From Hofstenia miamia (lineage: Eukaryota; Xenacoelomorpha; Acoela), in the NCBI GenBank assembly GCA_004352715.1, contig SCFE01000109.1, positions 91,479 through 155,478 of the forward strand: a stretch of DNA of 64,000 bases, given 5' to 3'. This document shows, piece after piece, positions 45,773 through 57,757 of the stretch. The position numbers and the translations under genes are program-made. Each line of letters begins with the position of its first letter. Within the stretch, counting starts at the first letter, position 1. The notes under the pieces were generated by a model. The model ran no database searches. It was not told the origin of the DNA and saw only the letters and a program-made list of their open reading frames with translations.

Positions 45773-46926
45773 CAAATATATGCGTTATTCGTTTCAAATT
45801 TTTGTAGTAATAAAACGCTTTAAATACAAAGGCTCTTGCTGATGTCTACGTAATTAACAAATTATTGGGATAAATTTCCAAAAATAATTTTATCGAATAA
45901 AAAAGATGTTTCCTGGTAATTATGCTGGGATTAAATTGAAAATATTTATCTGTGTAATATTTAATGCTTTTTTGCATTTTTTTCACTTGATTTAATGGTT
46001 AATGACACAGCCACTCGCAAAATATTTCATTTTTAACTATTATGCGATATTTTGGTACTTAAACATTGGCGACATAGCTTTCGTACAGAATATAGAGTTA
46101 CGTATCAGAACTTCAACCAATAAGTAAGCAGTATCTATCAAAAAGTATTGGTTAAACACCAATTCATTTACTAACTTTATCAGCAACTTAAAATTCATAT
46201 TAATTGAAATTCTTTAGTGGTTTCTGTTTTATTGGCGAAACCAATTCGTCCACAGAAGGGAAGTTTGCGGGTACCGACTCAGCAACATATGAAGATGAGA
46301 AATTTTTAGTTGTCATTGACTTCTTAACAAACGCGTCTATTATTATTTCCTGGCCAGCATTTGAGTTATTCAAGTACCGTGTCTTCCAAATTGAAAAAAA
46401 TTCACTACTTTTATATGACTTTTGTCACACATATCGGACACATCCTTGCTTTATTCTCGTAATTTCTTGTCTGCCGGAAATATCTCTTAGGACATTGCTT
46501 CTATACTTGTAGATTTTGCAAATTGCCTTAAAAAATGCTCCAGTGTTTCTGGTTGTTTTTCATTTGATTAAAATGTGAATTCCTAAGCCTTTGGAGCAGT
46601 TTTTATGCTTTGGTGGGCAGGCACTTCTGTTAGTTTCTTATATTTCTATGATTTTCAAATTCCCTGGACACAGGTATGCTTAAGCAGCGTATGGAAATAA
46701 CGAAAGCTTTTGATATCAGTTAATCCTATTGCAATTTTACTACGTAGGGCCATGCTTCTCAATATTGTTAAACGCACAAAATGTAGCGTACATTGAGTTA
46801 TAATATAAGCCACTTAAGTGACTCAAATTTTTTTGGTTGCTCTAATTTTTTACACATAATAGAGCTTTTCACTTTTGTGAAAGGTTAATGATTAAATTTT
46901 AAATGGCTTGATGCATTTATTGAAAA
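45773..46926. other. No supported feature
   Basis: AT-rich DNA. A 102-codon plus-strand frame at 46204-46512 shows no known motif. Confidence 0.35.
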
Positions 46927-47477
46927 CAGGGATCGTTAGATTTTAATCGCGATTAATCGTATGAAAAAAATTTTGGTGATAGATTGATCGTAATCGCTGC
47001 TGCCAGAGATTAATAATCTTCGATTAATCTACTTCCATATGTGCTTGTTAGGGTAAAGAAATATGTGGATCTCTAAGTTTAGGGGTAATAAGCGATTTTG
47101 GTAATCAGAAAGAGCATAACCAGATTTGCTGAACAGTCTCTCAACCTGATTAAAAGTTGGCTTGATAAAATCTAGAATCCTTATATATAGAATTAGGCGA
47201 AATCCGACGCTTCCTAAGTATGTTAGATGAATAAAATCATCACACTCTTCTTCTATGTCCGGTGTTAAGGTTTCCTTTGTAAAACATGACTCAAGAATAG
47301 TGGCCATAGATCAAACCGAAAATGACAACACGTAACTGAATGCATAAGCATCAACTTAATTGGAATAATCTAGATTAATCGAGCACTCTGTTTACGATTA
47401 ATCTAATCTACTTGACCAGCACGATAGATTAATCCATCCAATTAATCGCGTTGAAAATTAATCATGTTGGATCCCTG
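46927..47477 (-). mobile_element. 551-bp hAT deletion derivative with dimerisation domain
   Basis: The ends are CAGGGATC in inverted orientation, followed inside by repeated GATTAATC(G) words at both ends. The flanks ATTGAAAA and ATTTAAAA match at 7 of 8 bases, an 8-bp target duplication typical of hAT. On the minus strand (47307-47029) a 92-residue frame carries FIKPTFNQVERLFSKSGYAL, then SDYQNRLLPLNLEIHIFLYP and NKHIW. This is the C-terminal hAT dimerisation domain (P.S...ER.FS..G...S..R.RL.P.N.E....L..N). The N-terminal BED finger and catalytic core are deleted. Confidence 0.75.
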
Positions 47478-47766
47478 ATTTAAAATATAGTTTTATCTTT
47501 GTTCCGATTTAGTCATTTGGATTAGATACTTCCATTGAAATATCTATTGTATTTATTTTTTAGAATTTCCCCTCATAGGCACTTCATCAAGTTGCAGTTT
47601 AGCATGGAACAAATTGTCTGTTCTGCGTAAATGCAACAATTCAAAATAAATGTATGCTTCAGGTTTTTATTCACTGTTAGAAATTTACTCGGTGTGGAAT
47701 GCAATCTTTGTTTTATATATCTTATTAGCATATATATCTTGTGTGTGTGTGTGTATATATATAGTA

Positions 47767-49282
47767 CTGGCCAAAAGTTTGGAAACAGTAACTTGTCTAA
47801 AGCGTGTTTTATGCTATTTCCTGGAAACTTCAGAACATTTCTGGAATTCCCAATTTTTTCTTAGCATTTACAACCGATTCATTTAGCCAATCAAATTTAC
47901 ACACAATAAATTTTCACTGTAAAAGCACAATCATTATAGTTTGACATGTAGTCCGTGGTAATGAAATTTCACCAACAAAGCGTGCTCAAATTCATATTTT
48001 GTTATGAGGAGGGGTACAATTATCGCGCTATAGCTGTTAGAATGGGCGTGTCAGTATCTTCCGTATTCAAAAGTGTTACTCGCTATCAACAACTGCAAAA
48101 TTTTCCTCNNNNNNNNNNNNNNNNNNNNNNNNNNNNNNNNNNNNNNNNNNNNNNNNNNNNNNNNNNNNNNNNNNNNNNNNNNNNNNNNNNNNNNNNNNNN
48201 NNNNNNNNNNNNNNNNNNNNNNNNNNNNNNNNNNNNNNNNNNNNNNNNNNNNNNNNNNNNNNNNNNNNNNNNNNNNNNNNNNNNNNNNNNNNNNNNNNNN
48301 NNNNNNNNNNNNNNNNNNNNNNNNNNNNNNNNNNNNNNNNNNNNNNNNNNNNNNNNNNNNNNNNNNNNNNNNNNNNNNNNNNNNNNNNNNNNNNNNNNNN
48401 NNNNNNNTCAATCAACCATTCTCTTCATCTTCTGAAGTCAAAACAAATCTAGGTACGGTAGTGCAGAATGTATCAACACGCACCATTAGGCGTCGATTGA
48501 ATACTACCTTTGACCTTCCATCGTGCAAACCGTCAGCCAAACCCCGATTGTCTTCAAAGAACATTTGAGACCGGTTGTGCTTCTGAAGACAATACCAAGA
48601 CTACACCCCTGAGATGTGACATCAAGTAATGTTTAGTGACGAATCCAAGATTTGCCAGTTTATATCATACCAGCCACACGTTCGACGACCAAGAATCCAA
48701 AGATTTAACACACGTTACACGCAACAAACTGTCCGTTCAGCACCTTCTGTGATGATTTGGGATGCTATAACTGCGAATGAGCGTGCTGGTCTGCATTTTG
48801 ATCCTCACAACGAGAGAGTCAGTCAAGGCCTACCTCAAAATAATTCAGGAGAAAGTTCCCATGTTTATGCAGCTTCGCGGAACATCTGTACTACAACTAG
48901 ACTTTCGGCTGCTTGAGAACAGGCCGGGAACCTCCCCAGACCTCAACGTCATAGAAACGTCATCAAAAACTGTCTGATGAAGCGCCAATGCACATCACTC
49001 GACGATCTGAAGGAGCAAATTAAAATGGTATTGTGCACAGAGATTACTGATGATTATTGTAGAAAGCTGGTCGAGTCAATGTCAAATCACATTGCTTCGT
49101 GTTTGGCCAATAATGGCAGACATACAAATATTAGTGAGTTCTTCTGAATTAACTATTTACTTTCTACATGGTGTTATCATATTGTTTCTACATTGTGTTA
49201 TTATACTGATTCTACATTCCTTTTTTTAGTGTAAAATATAAAAATTTCTAAATTTGTAAAGTATACCCAAACTTTTGGCCAA
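47767..49282 (+). mobile_element. Tc1-like transposon with decayed transposase and gap
   Basis: The termini are CTGGCCAAAAGTTTGG at the left and, reversed, TTGGCCAAAAGTTTGG at the right, both bordered by TA. This sequence is typical of Tc1-family ends. The transposase on the plus strand starts MKFHQQSVLKFIFCYEEGYN with an HTH (YRAIAVRMGVSVSSVFKSV). n covers 48109-48407. Beyond the gap come FSDESKICQF (first catalytic Asp kept), SAPSVMIWDAI, VKAYLKIIQEKVPMF (shifted), and SPDLNVIET. The QQDNAPCH-like motif is corrupted to VLQLDFRLLENR. Stops and frameshifts show it is inactive. Confidence 0.8.
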
Positions 49283-49297
49283 TACCGTATATATATT

Positions 49298-49838
49298 CGC
49301 CGTTTGTAACATACTAATGGTGAAACTTCATTACAAACGACGAATTCTGAAAAAATGTATCTTACAAACAACGAATTGCCTTTTTGGGGTTTAAAATTGA
49401 GAATGCAAAATTTTCGAAATTTTTTACTTAGCGTATCTCAGTATCGTCTCAACAATATATCCTACTGGACAATGGGTCTAAACATTTAAAATGAAAAAAA
49501 AATTTGCTGGTTTTCACAGATATTCGTCATTTGTAATATCTGAGCACCTAGTTCATTAGCTTCCAAATTAAAAACTACATCTTCTCAATTCCTTTAGAGA
49601 TTTGTAGGATATAGTATAATACTTAGATTACTATGTACTAACAATATTATATGGTTATTGAAGTTCAAGACTTTCGAGTTTGCTGTAGCCAAAAAATTAA
49701 TCAACAATGGAAAGCATTGACTCTAGTAAATAGAATAGGCACTAATATAATGCATATGATTAAGAAACTGTTAAAATTTCAACATTATTAATATAAAAAA
49801 ATTTTGGCTACAAATGACGAATATTGTTACAAACGGCG
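49298..49838. mobile_element. 541-bp MITE with CGCCGTTTGTAACA ends and repeated internal motif
   Basis: Perfect 14-bp terminal inverted repeats, CGCCGTTTGTAACA, sit at 49298-49311 and 49825-49838, with TATATAT on both outer sides. The same motif in variant form recurs inside: TTACAAACGACGAATTC (about 49333), TTACAAACAACGAATT (about 49363), TTCGTCATTTGTAATATC (about 49524) and TACAAATGACGAATA (about 49810), in both orientations. No ORF. The family is unassigned; the TA-like borders point to Tc1/mariner-type mobilisation. Confidence 0.65.
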
Positions 49839-49895
49839 TATATATTGTGGAAATATATATATATAAATTTTTAATAGCATAGCATTTCAAAATAA

Positions 49896-50781
49896 TCATG
49901 AACAGAAAATGACATCACTCATGTGATGTCCGTTTTTGTTGACGCAGTGTTGAAGGCGTTCACGAAATTTAGCTTCCACTCTTTCCAACAGGGTGCCGTT
50001 GATTTGAATGATTTGTTGACGGGTAACTTCCTTCAATTCATCTAATGTTTTGGGCTTGTCCTCATAGACACGGGACTTGAGAAACCCTCCTAGGAAAAAA
50101 TCACATGTTGTCAATTTGGGGGATCGAGGAGGCCACACAACATCACCAAATCTCGAAATGAGATGGTTAGGAAACAGGTGTCGAACAGCCATTGACGCTC
50201 TTGCGGTGTGTGCCGTGGCCCCATCTTTCTGAAACCACAATTGTTGATGATCAATATGCCGTGTATTTAACTCAAGGATGAAAAAGGTATTCACCATATC
50301 AACGTAACGCTCAGATGTTATGGTAATGGTAGCCCCATCTTGTTCAAAGAAATAGGGACCGATAACACCAAACTGTCACCTTGGGCCATGCAGTGGTTTT
50401 TCGTGGAGATGTCGCGGATTTTCAGCAGCCCAGTACCGACAATTCTGTTTGTTAACAGCCTCAATGAGATGGAAATGGGCTTCATCACTCATTGCCACCA
50501 TCATGTTTTCATTTTGCTCATAAAGTGCGAGCATGTTCTGTGGAAAGTTCAATCGTTGGGGGTAGTCCCTTGCATTCAATTCCTGCATAATCGCTAACTT
50601 GTAAGGGCGAAAATGTAAGTATTCATGCAAAATTAGTCTTACTGTACGATCGCTGATTTGGAGAGTAGCTGAATGTCATTGAGCAGAGCGGCGTGGGCTT
50701 TGAACATTGCCTGTCTAACTCTTTCAACATTTTCCAGAGTACGCACTGTACGTCGAGGGCCAGGCGGGGATTTTTTCATTA
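49896..50781 (-). pseudogene. Mariner-type transposase, decayed and cut by a gap
   Basis: Read on the minus strand. Next to the gap: KKSPPGPRRTVRTLENVERV (GRPR-like box and linker), a stop, then MQELNARDYPQRLNF. The first catalytic Asp follows in MSDEAHFHLIEAVNKQNCRY (family: FSDE.HF.L.G.VNKQN.R.W). Next come AAENPRHLHEKPLHGP, a stop, and GVIGPYFFEQDGA. The main frame 50297-49896 then carries FQKDGATAHTARAS (second Asp), LISRFGDVVWPPRSP and CDFFLGGFLKSRVY (third Asp), ending DVIFCS. About 40 residues separate the second and third Asp, wider than the 34 of classical mariner and like the arthropod-type DD41D group. SPDL is altered to SPKL. In-frame stops make it a pseudogene. The N-terminus is in the gap 50782-51781. 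Confidence 0.75.
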
Positions 50782-51802
50782 NNNNNNNNNNNNNNNNNNN
50801 NNNNNNNNNNNNNNNNNNNNNNNNNNNNNNNNNNNNNNNNNNNNNNNNNNNNNNNNNNNNNNNNNNNNNNNNNNNNNNNNNNNNNNNNNNNNNNNNNNNN
50901 NNNNNNNNNNNNNNNNNNNNNNNNNNNNNNNNNNNNNNNNNNNNNNNNNNNNNNNNNNNNNNNNNNNNNNNNNNNNNNNNNNNNNNNNNNNNNNNNNNNN
51001 NNNNNNNNNNNNNNNNNNNNNNNNNNNNNNNNNNNNNNNNNNNNNNNNNNNNNNNNNNNNNNNNNNNNNNNNNNNNNNNNNNNNNNNNNNNNNNNNNNNN
51101 NNNNNNNNNNNNNNNNNNNNNNNNNNNNNNNNNNNNNNNNNNNNNNNNNNNNNNNNNNNNNNNNNNNNNNNNNNNNNNNNNNNNNNNNNNNNNNNNNNNN
51201 NNNNNNNNNNNNNNNNNNNNNNNNNNNNNNNNNNNNNNNNNNNNNNNNNNNNNNNNNNNNNNNNNNNNNNNNNNNNNNNNNNNNNNNNNNNNNNNNNNNN
51301 NNNNNNNNNNNNNNNNNNNNNNNNNNNNNNNNNNNNNNNNNNNNNNNNNNNNNNNNNNNNNNNNNNNNNNNNNNNNNNNNNNNNNNNNNNNNNNNNNNNN
51401 NNNNNNNNNNNNNNNNNNNNNNNNNNNNNNNNNNNNNNNNNNNNNNNNNNNNNNNNNNNNNNNNNNNNNNNNNNNNNNNNNNNNNNNNNNNNNNNNNNNN
51501 NNNNNNNNNNNNNNNNNNNNNNNNNNNNNNNNNNNNNNNNNNNNNNNNNNNNNNNNNNNNNNNNNNNNNNNNNNNNNNNNNNNNNNNNNNNNNNNNNNNN
51601 NNNNNNNNNNNNNNNNNNNNNNNNNNNNNNNNNNNNNNNNNNNNNNNNNNNNNNNNNNNNNNNNNNNNNNNNNNNNNNNNNNNNNNNNNNNNNNNNNNNN
51701 NNNNNNNNNNNNNNNNNNNNNNNNNNNNNNNNNNNNNNNNNNNNNNNNNNNNNNNNNNNNNNNNNNNNNNNNNNNNNNNNNATATATATATATATATATA
51801 TA
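50782..51802. other. 1000-base placeholder gap and (TA)n tract
   Basis: n fills 50782-51781, exactly 1000 bases, then about ten TA units follow. The N-terminal part of the mariner copy is lost in it. Confidence 0.9.
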
Positions 51803-53206
51803 TGTGTGTGTTTGTGTGTATATATTCCTATTAATCGACAAATGTAAATTTGCCTTTCGCAACTAACGGTATTTTTAAATTATTCAAATAAGGTTAAATT
51901 GCGACGAAATATTTTTAGAATTCACTAAGTACAAATCTTTAAATAATTATTTTTAGTTTTGCAATTGCAACAAATTTTAAATTGAATTAATCATATGCAA
52001 AAGATTGTGCAATTGTTACTTGAGTCTATCTATGCAAACATTTTTAAATGACTTTGATAATGAGGTAGCATCTATTTGTACATAAAAAGTTGCTAACTAC
52101 ATAATATTTAAGTGGCCCCTTTCATATCTAGTGCAGAATTAGTGGGGTTGCAATTATTACGAGCATTTCAAATCAAAAGGAATTTCATGTTTAATATTAC
52201 GAATATTTTTATCAAATCACTATTTGTAATATGAAAATTGAAACTATTTAGTAATTCTCCAAAACCATATTTTATTGACCTCTTGAACGAAGAAATAGCC
52301 TCTAATAAAATGTCCCCAATAAACCAATCTTCCACATCAATGTAATCTCATGTAAGAACATCGTATATCATTTGACAATCTAAAATTGTCTAAATTGAAT
52401 TATACCAATTTACATCAATTGATGTAAAAGAGGAATATGAAATCAAATCAATTGGCTTGGCATCTTGACTTAACTTTTTTCTCATGTTGCTTGTTTTTTT
52501 TAGAAGAATTACTGCACTCACATGATATTTGTTTCAGATTGTGTCCCGGTCCTCATTAATCTGCTATAGGAATAGGTCAAATCATTTTACTCCAAGTTGA
52601 TCTTATTGGTCACTTATCATTGGGACCTAAATACTCTTGAAAAACTCAAATATTTCAAACTTATTGCTTGTTGATAGAAATTTGGGAATACTTTAATTAT
52701 TAGATTATTCCTACAATTATAAAAATATTGGTGAGTTTAACATGTTTTTTTAAAATTTTGTGTAAATTGAAAATTTAGAGTGCAAATGCTGTTCCTAAAA
52801 ATTTTAACTACATGCAACTTCTGAGTTGCGCATGGATGTCGTAATTGGTTCACTTTTGCTTATTATTACTTCAAATCATTTAATGACGATAAGTGAAAGG
52901 AATCAATACAACAATTAGCTGAATTATAATGTAAACTATATTTTCACTACTGAAATCATCAAATGAAATCTGTATGCGGACTATGTGTGAATGCCTCATT
53001 GTGGTGTTCAATTCACTTGAAGAATTTGTGTTAACTAAATTTTAAAGATGATACCTAAAGTTCGTAGATATCAAATACTATTTAGCGGTTTCCACGGCAT
53101 TTCAGTACTCAACTTCCAATAGTGGCTTGTTCTCAATTTTTCAAATTCATATATTTTCTATTCTAAAATGACTTTTACAAATATATTTAATTATTTGATA
53201 TTCTAG
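51803..53206. other. Upstream region of the eL28 gene, nothing specific seen
   Basis: AT-rich, without a recognisable exon. A 5' UTR exon or promoter of eL28 could lie here, but I cannot point to one. Confidence 0.35.
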
Positions 53207-56200
53207 CTTTGAGAGGATGGCCCCGCGAGCACCAGTCACTGCAAATACAAACTCTTATTTTGTTTGGTCTTTGGTTAAGGATAACCATTGCTATTTACAC
53301 AAGGCCAAGAAACCTGATATTGTTTTTTCAAAGGATCCTTACAATATTTCCGGAAGAAATCGGCATGCTGATGCTGGTTTTGTTCAAAATAAGGTATAGT
53401 ACCTTCAAATTTGAATTTAATTTTCAATTTCTTAGGCCCTTCTAATTAAACCTGCATCAAACGCCACAAATTTAATTTTTGGTACTAAAGAAGTGTCAGG
53501 TGCTTTTATTGCTATATTTTTGTATTCTTTTAGCTTATGTAATATTGGGTTGTTTTGTAAATTCATGCATTTAGCTATATCCCGTCAAATTTATTAAGGA
53601 AATTATGTGCCATTAGAATCAATTCAAAATGAGGCAGTGACGAACTTCTGACTATTAATATTTTTTGTATATTAGACATATTAGATATGAGAATAGTTGA
53701 AATTTCAGGTTCACATTGATCGTCGTGTGTGGAGGAGCATCTCACACACCAACAGGCTATAAGCACTAATTTGATTTTTAAAAGCATGTCCTATTAATCG
53801 GCCAAAGCTTCTTACATTTTTTATTTTTCATATAAATCAATTTTATCATTGATGAAGGAAAGGTTCATTTGTATTTGGAACAAGCATATGTAGCAATACA
53901 TAGGCGATTGATGTGGAATCTGCTTCTCTAATTAATTTAGTGCATCTGTTGCTTTTGAACTATTTACAACAATGATGACCACCTATTTATTGGATGTTGA
54001 GGCCGCAATTATTAGTGCATGAATTAACCGAAAAATGTTATAATTTATAATTTTCCCATTACCATGAGTATGAATTAGAGTTTAAATGTTTGTATGATGA
54101 AAAAATATGTGTAGTGTTAGTCCAAGATTACATATCCTTATTTTTAATGATATTATATAATGAAAAGGGGACCTAAAGAACTTTATTGCAATATAAATTT
54201 TTTTAGGTGTTAATGTTTTGTTAAAGTTGTTTGTTTAATTAAGGTTTAAATTGTTTCAAAAATGCTTCTGTAAAAACATTCTTTTCAATTTTATTATTTA
54301 GATGATGGTAAAGTAAAAAATACACGTGTTGTTGTCCCTGGTCCGCGTAAAGCAAATAAAAAGGCTGAATACTTTGCTGTTAAACTTGGTAGGAAGGATC
54401 TTGTGAAAGTAAGTATTGAAGCATGCAACCTTTTTGTATTACATCAATGGCACCATTCTCTTAATTCATAAATTTTAACATCTGAATACAATAATTTATA
54501 ATCGGATATTTTAAACTTGTTTGACTTATGGATTCCATTACTACTATTGTTTTCAAAGAAGAATTTTAACTCTTGTTACTTATTTGCAGGGTGGCTAAAA
54601 ATTAAGAGAAAAATTAATTACCATTAATGGATTTTACATTCTCAAATTTGCAATTCATGACTTTTAGCATACCAATAATGGCCATTATTACAATTTGCTT
54701 GTACTCAAATAATTAAATAAGTTTATTCATCAATGGCCCTTTCCAATGCTACTTTTTCACAAAGGTTCTAAATACGAATTATTTTTTCAGACAATTGAAG
54801 AGTATATTTGCTTGCTAGACCATTTTCAGCGCCATCTGTCCAAAGTGTTGTTTTACTATGCATTACACTTAGTGGGTTTTGATAAGTAGTACTTAATTGG
54901 TATGCCCCTCGAGCATTTGTGTTAGTTACATTTGAGACGTATAATTTGCTAGTCAAGCACTTCTGCTAGCAATTTTTTTATAAATACTTTTTTTATCTAA
55001 ACAAGGGATGTATATCACAGTTAAATATTATGCACTTGTCCTTTTAGCAATAATATTGATGGAATGTTAGTGTTTTCTTTAATGTTAATGTCATTTTAAT
55101 TGTTATACTAGCTCAGTGTTAGTTACACTTGGTGGGTGAAATACAACCCACTTAAAAATTAATGCCTCCAAAACTGCAATAAAATTTGCTGGCTTAGTTT
55201 CATATGACGGGTTTGTAAAACCCACCTGAATATATCTATTCTCTGTCATATCTGCTTTCAAATGGCAATTAAAGATGAATCCTATAATAGTAGCATGGTA
55301 TTGCATGGAAATGCTACATTGAGGACTGTTACAATATGCATTTTCACATCAGTCAAGTAGGTTTAAGAAATGCAGTGGGTCAATTTTCAAAAAAATTTAA
55401 AATGATATATTTTTCAAATCGTATTCACATTAAAAGTTGTTGAATGTGGCAAGTATTAGGTCGTATTGTAAATTTTAATCAACTGCAGAAACTGATGAAT
55501 GAGATGTGCAGTATTAGATTCACTAAAGCTTAACATTGTGCTTTATCATATGAGTAATTATTCCAAGCTAATTTGTATTTACATGACTAGTTGCTATACT
55601 TAGAAAAAAGCTTATTGTGTAACAGACTTTATCATCAGTTTATCACGCACTTACTTTGCTTACATGCCAATTTGCAATTGAATATTTTTATTTTGCAATA
55701 TACATCTTTGAATATTTTTGTGCTCATCATAAATCGTAATCTTTGTTGAAATTAATTTATCTTAATCTGACACTATAATTTTATTTATCTGACATATGCA
55801 GACATAATACTTTGGATAAATTATTTTAAATCATCCAAGTTATGATTTGTGTGTGGTTGTCAGCAGCATCAGTAGTAGGTCTCTGCATCAGCATTAGTGA
55901 AGATATTGCGCTCAAAAGAGAGATTCCTCCCACCTTAATGCCTGACTGAATGTGAAATATGAATGCTTTCTGGTCTCAGGGTGCCTTTTCATAGCATGTC
56001 TGGAATGTCATAATTTGAATTATTTCCGGAAAATGCTGGGAATTTTTTTTGCCCAAATAAAATCAGATTCAGTAATTTTTTATAATTTTCATTATGATGC
56101 ATAGCTATATTACATGCTTATTTAAATGGTTTATTTCGCCTTTTTCACAAGTATATACAGAATAATACTTGTAGAAGCAGTGCTTGCACTAGTTGGAGGT

Positions 56201-57752
56201 GTAAAAGCTTTGATATGAAAAAGAAAGCACTCGTGAAAATTTTCAAGACTCAGATGAAATATTTCTATATAATTTTGTGCCTGTGAAATTAATTGATTTT
56301 TCTGTTCTCTAAACATTTCTGGAAAACTGCCCATATACTCTTGAGAAGATTGTGATTTAACTATTTTGTTAAATAAAATGTTTTTGTCTTATAATTCATT
56401 CATAAATTAAGTTTCATTTTTAACCAAATGCTGAAAAGTTTGATAAAAATGCCAGAAACGCAAAATAATGCTGATCATTTTTGGAAATATAATGCTAGAA
56501 AAAAATTTATAGTCATAATTGTCATGTATATGTTGCAATAACACTTAAATATGCTTACACTGCCCTGTCATGCGGCTGCAGATTGTGGGGGATGTGGAGG
56601 GGGAAGTTTATTACATTGCAGCAATAATGGTTCTCATGGTTTTCTAGCAGGAACAGCAATTGGTTGTCCTGTGCAGATTGATCATGAGCCATAAAAGTTT
56701 TAATCAATTTATCCAGTTGTTATGATGAACTCTTTCAATGGTCTACTTGGGAACATTCAACACATTGACTGCCAGTGGTAATCTAAAAAATGACTGTTGT
56801 AGCTATCATTTTTTCTTATTTTTGAGGTCTTATTCAGTAAAGAGGTATAGTTCTAATGTTAATGATGTTCAAAATGTTCAGTTATTGAACATTTAATGAT
56901 TAAGACATTTTTGTGAAAAAGAGTACTTTTTTCTAACCTTAGAAACTGCTTTCATGAATTCATTTGTCATCCCCTTTAAAATGAGTCAGATAAACATTTG
57001 ACTCTAGTAAATATAGTCCTGGCTTTCTCTTCACTCATAACTAAGCCTCAACAATGAGCCAGGTACAACTTTGTCATAAAACATACATTGTGTGGTAGTC
57101 TTTGACCCACCATTGCTGCAAGTGATGAATTTAAGATATGCCATAAAATACAATTTCATTCTTGTAATTGATTGGACTGATTTAACTGACTAAATACGGG
57201 ACTAATATTTTGGATTTTGCAAAATGATGCAAAATTGTCACTTGTATCCCCATCATTAATGGTAACAAGAGGCTGGTCATTATCAGACCTACTATCCTGT
57301 ACTATAAAGAGTAATTTTGAAAATTACTGAATTGTAACATTGTTTTTTATTTTTAGAGACCTCCCAATACCTTTGTGTTAATTGAAAAGTCTTGATTTTA
57401 TTTTTGAAGTGTTTGCCTTTAGTGGCTAATAAAGTCCTTTGTTATTATTATTATTATTACACATAACATATCTGTAGATTCATTCTCTTTATTCATGTTT
57501 ATTTTTTAAGCACATAATGGATTGAAATAACAGTCGTTAAATCAAATATTAGACATGCTGTCAGAAATGAAATGTACAAAATATGAATCATTTACATAAT
57601 TTAATGTTTGCTTACCAAAGATCTTTGTATATTTACATAAATTGTATATTTAAATATAGTTTTTTTCATTTGATTCTTTTTAGGTTGCTCAAATCAAATC
57701 AAGTGCAATTTGGCATTCTAGAAATACTCGAAAGAAGAGCAAAAAGGCATAA
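53207..57752 (+). CDS. RPL28: 60S ribosomal protein eL28, divergent
   Basis: Coding exons: 53217-53393, 53436-53499, 54302-54408 and 57684-57752. GT-AG junctions and phases agree, giving 138 residues (human eL28 has 137). The start is the ATG 10 bases after an acceptor (GATATTCTAG at 53206). eL28 is a component of the large ribosomal subunit. Family pattern: SYFVWSLVKDNHCYLHK matches L.W...R....FL.K, IVFSKDPYNISGRNR matches FS.EPNNL...N, AGFVQNKALLI matches +G.V..K..G+, and the C-terminal GRKDLVKVAQIKSSAIWHS matches YR.DL...A.RRASA.L+S. The basic tail is KKSKKA. Identity is low overall, so this is a fast-evolving version or lineage. The first intron is only 42 bases and the others are about 0.8 and 3.3 kb. 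The second donor (GTGCTT) is weak but needed for phase. Confidence 0.75.
57400..57460 (+). repeat. (TTA)n tract, possible retroelement tail in eL28 intron 3
   Basis: GCTAATAAAGTCCTTTG is followed by about six TTA units. An AATAAA-like word before a simple repeat resembles a LINE or SINE 3' end, but no coding part is recognisable upstream. Confidence 0.3.
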
Positions 57753-57757
57753 ATAAA
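57752..57757 (+). terminator. Polyadenylation signal AATAAA overlapping the eL28 stop
   Basis: AATAAA begins on the last base of the TAA stop codon, implying a very short 3' UTR. A second AATAAA lies near 57821. Confidence 0.5.
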
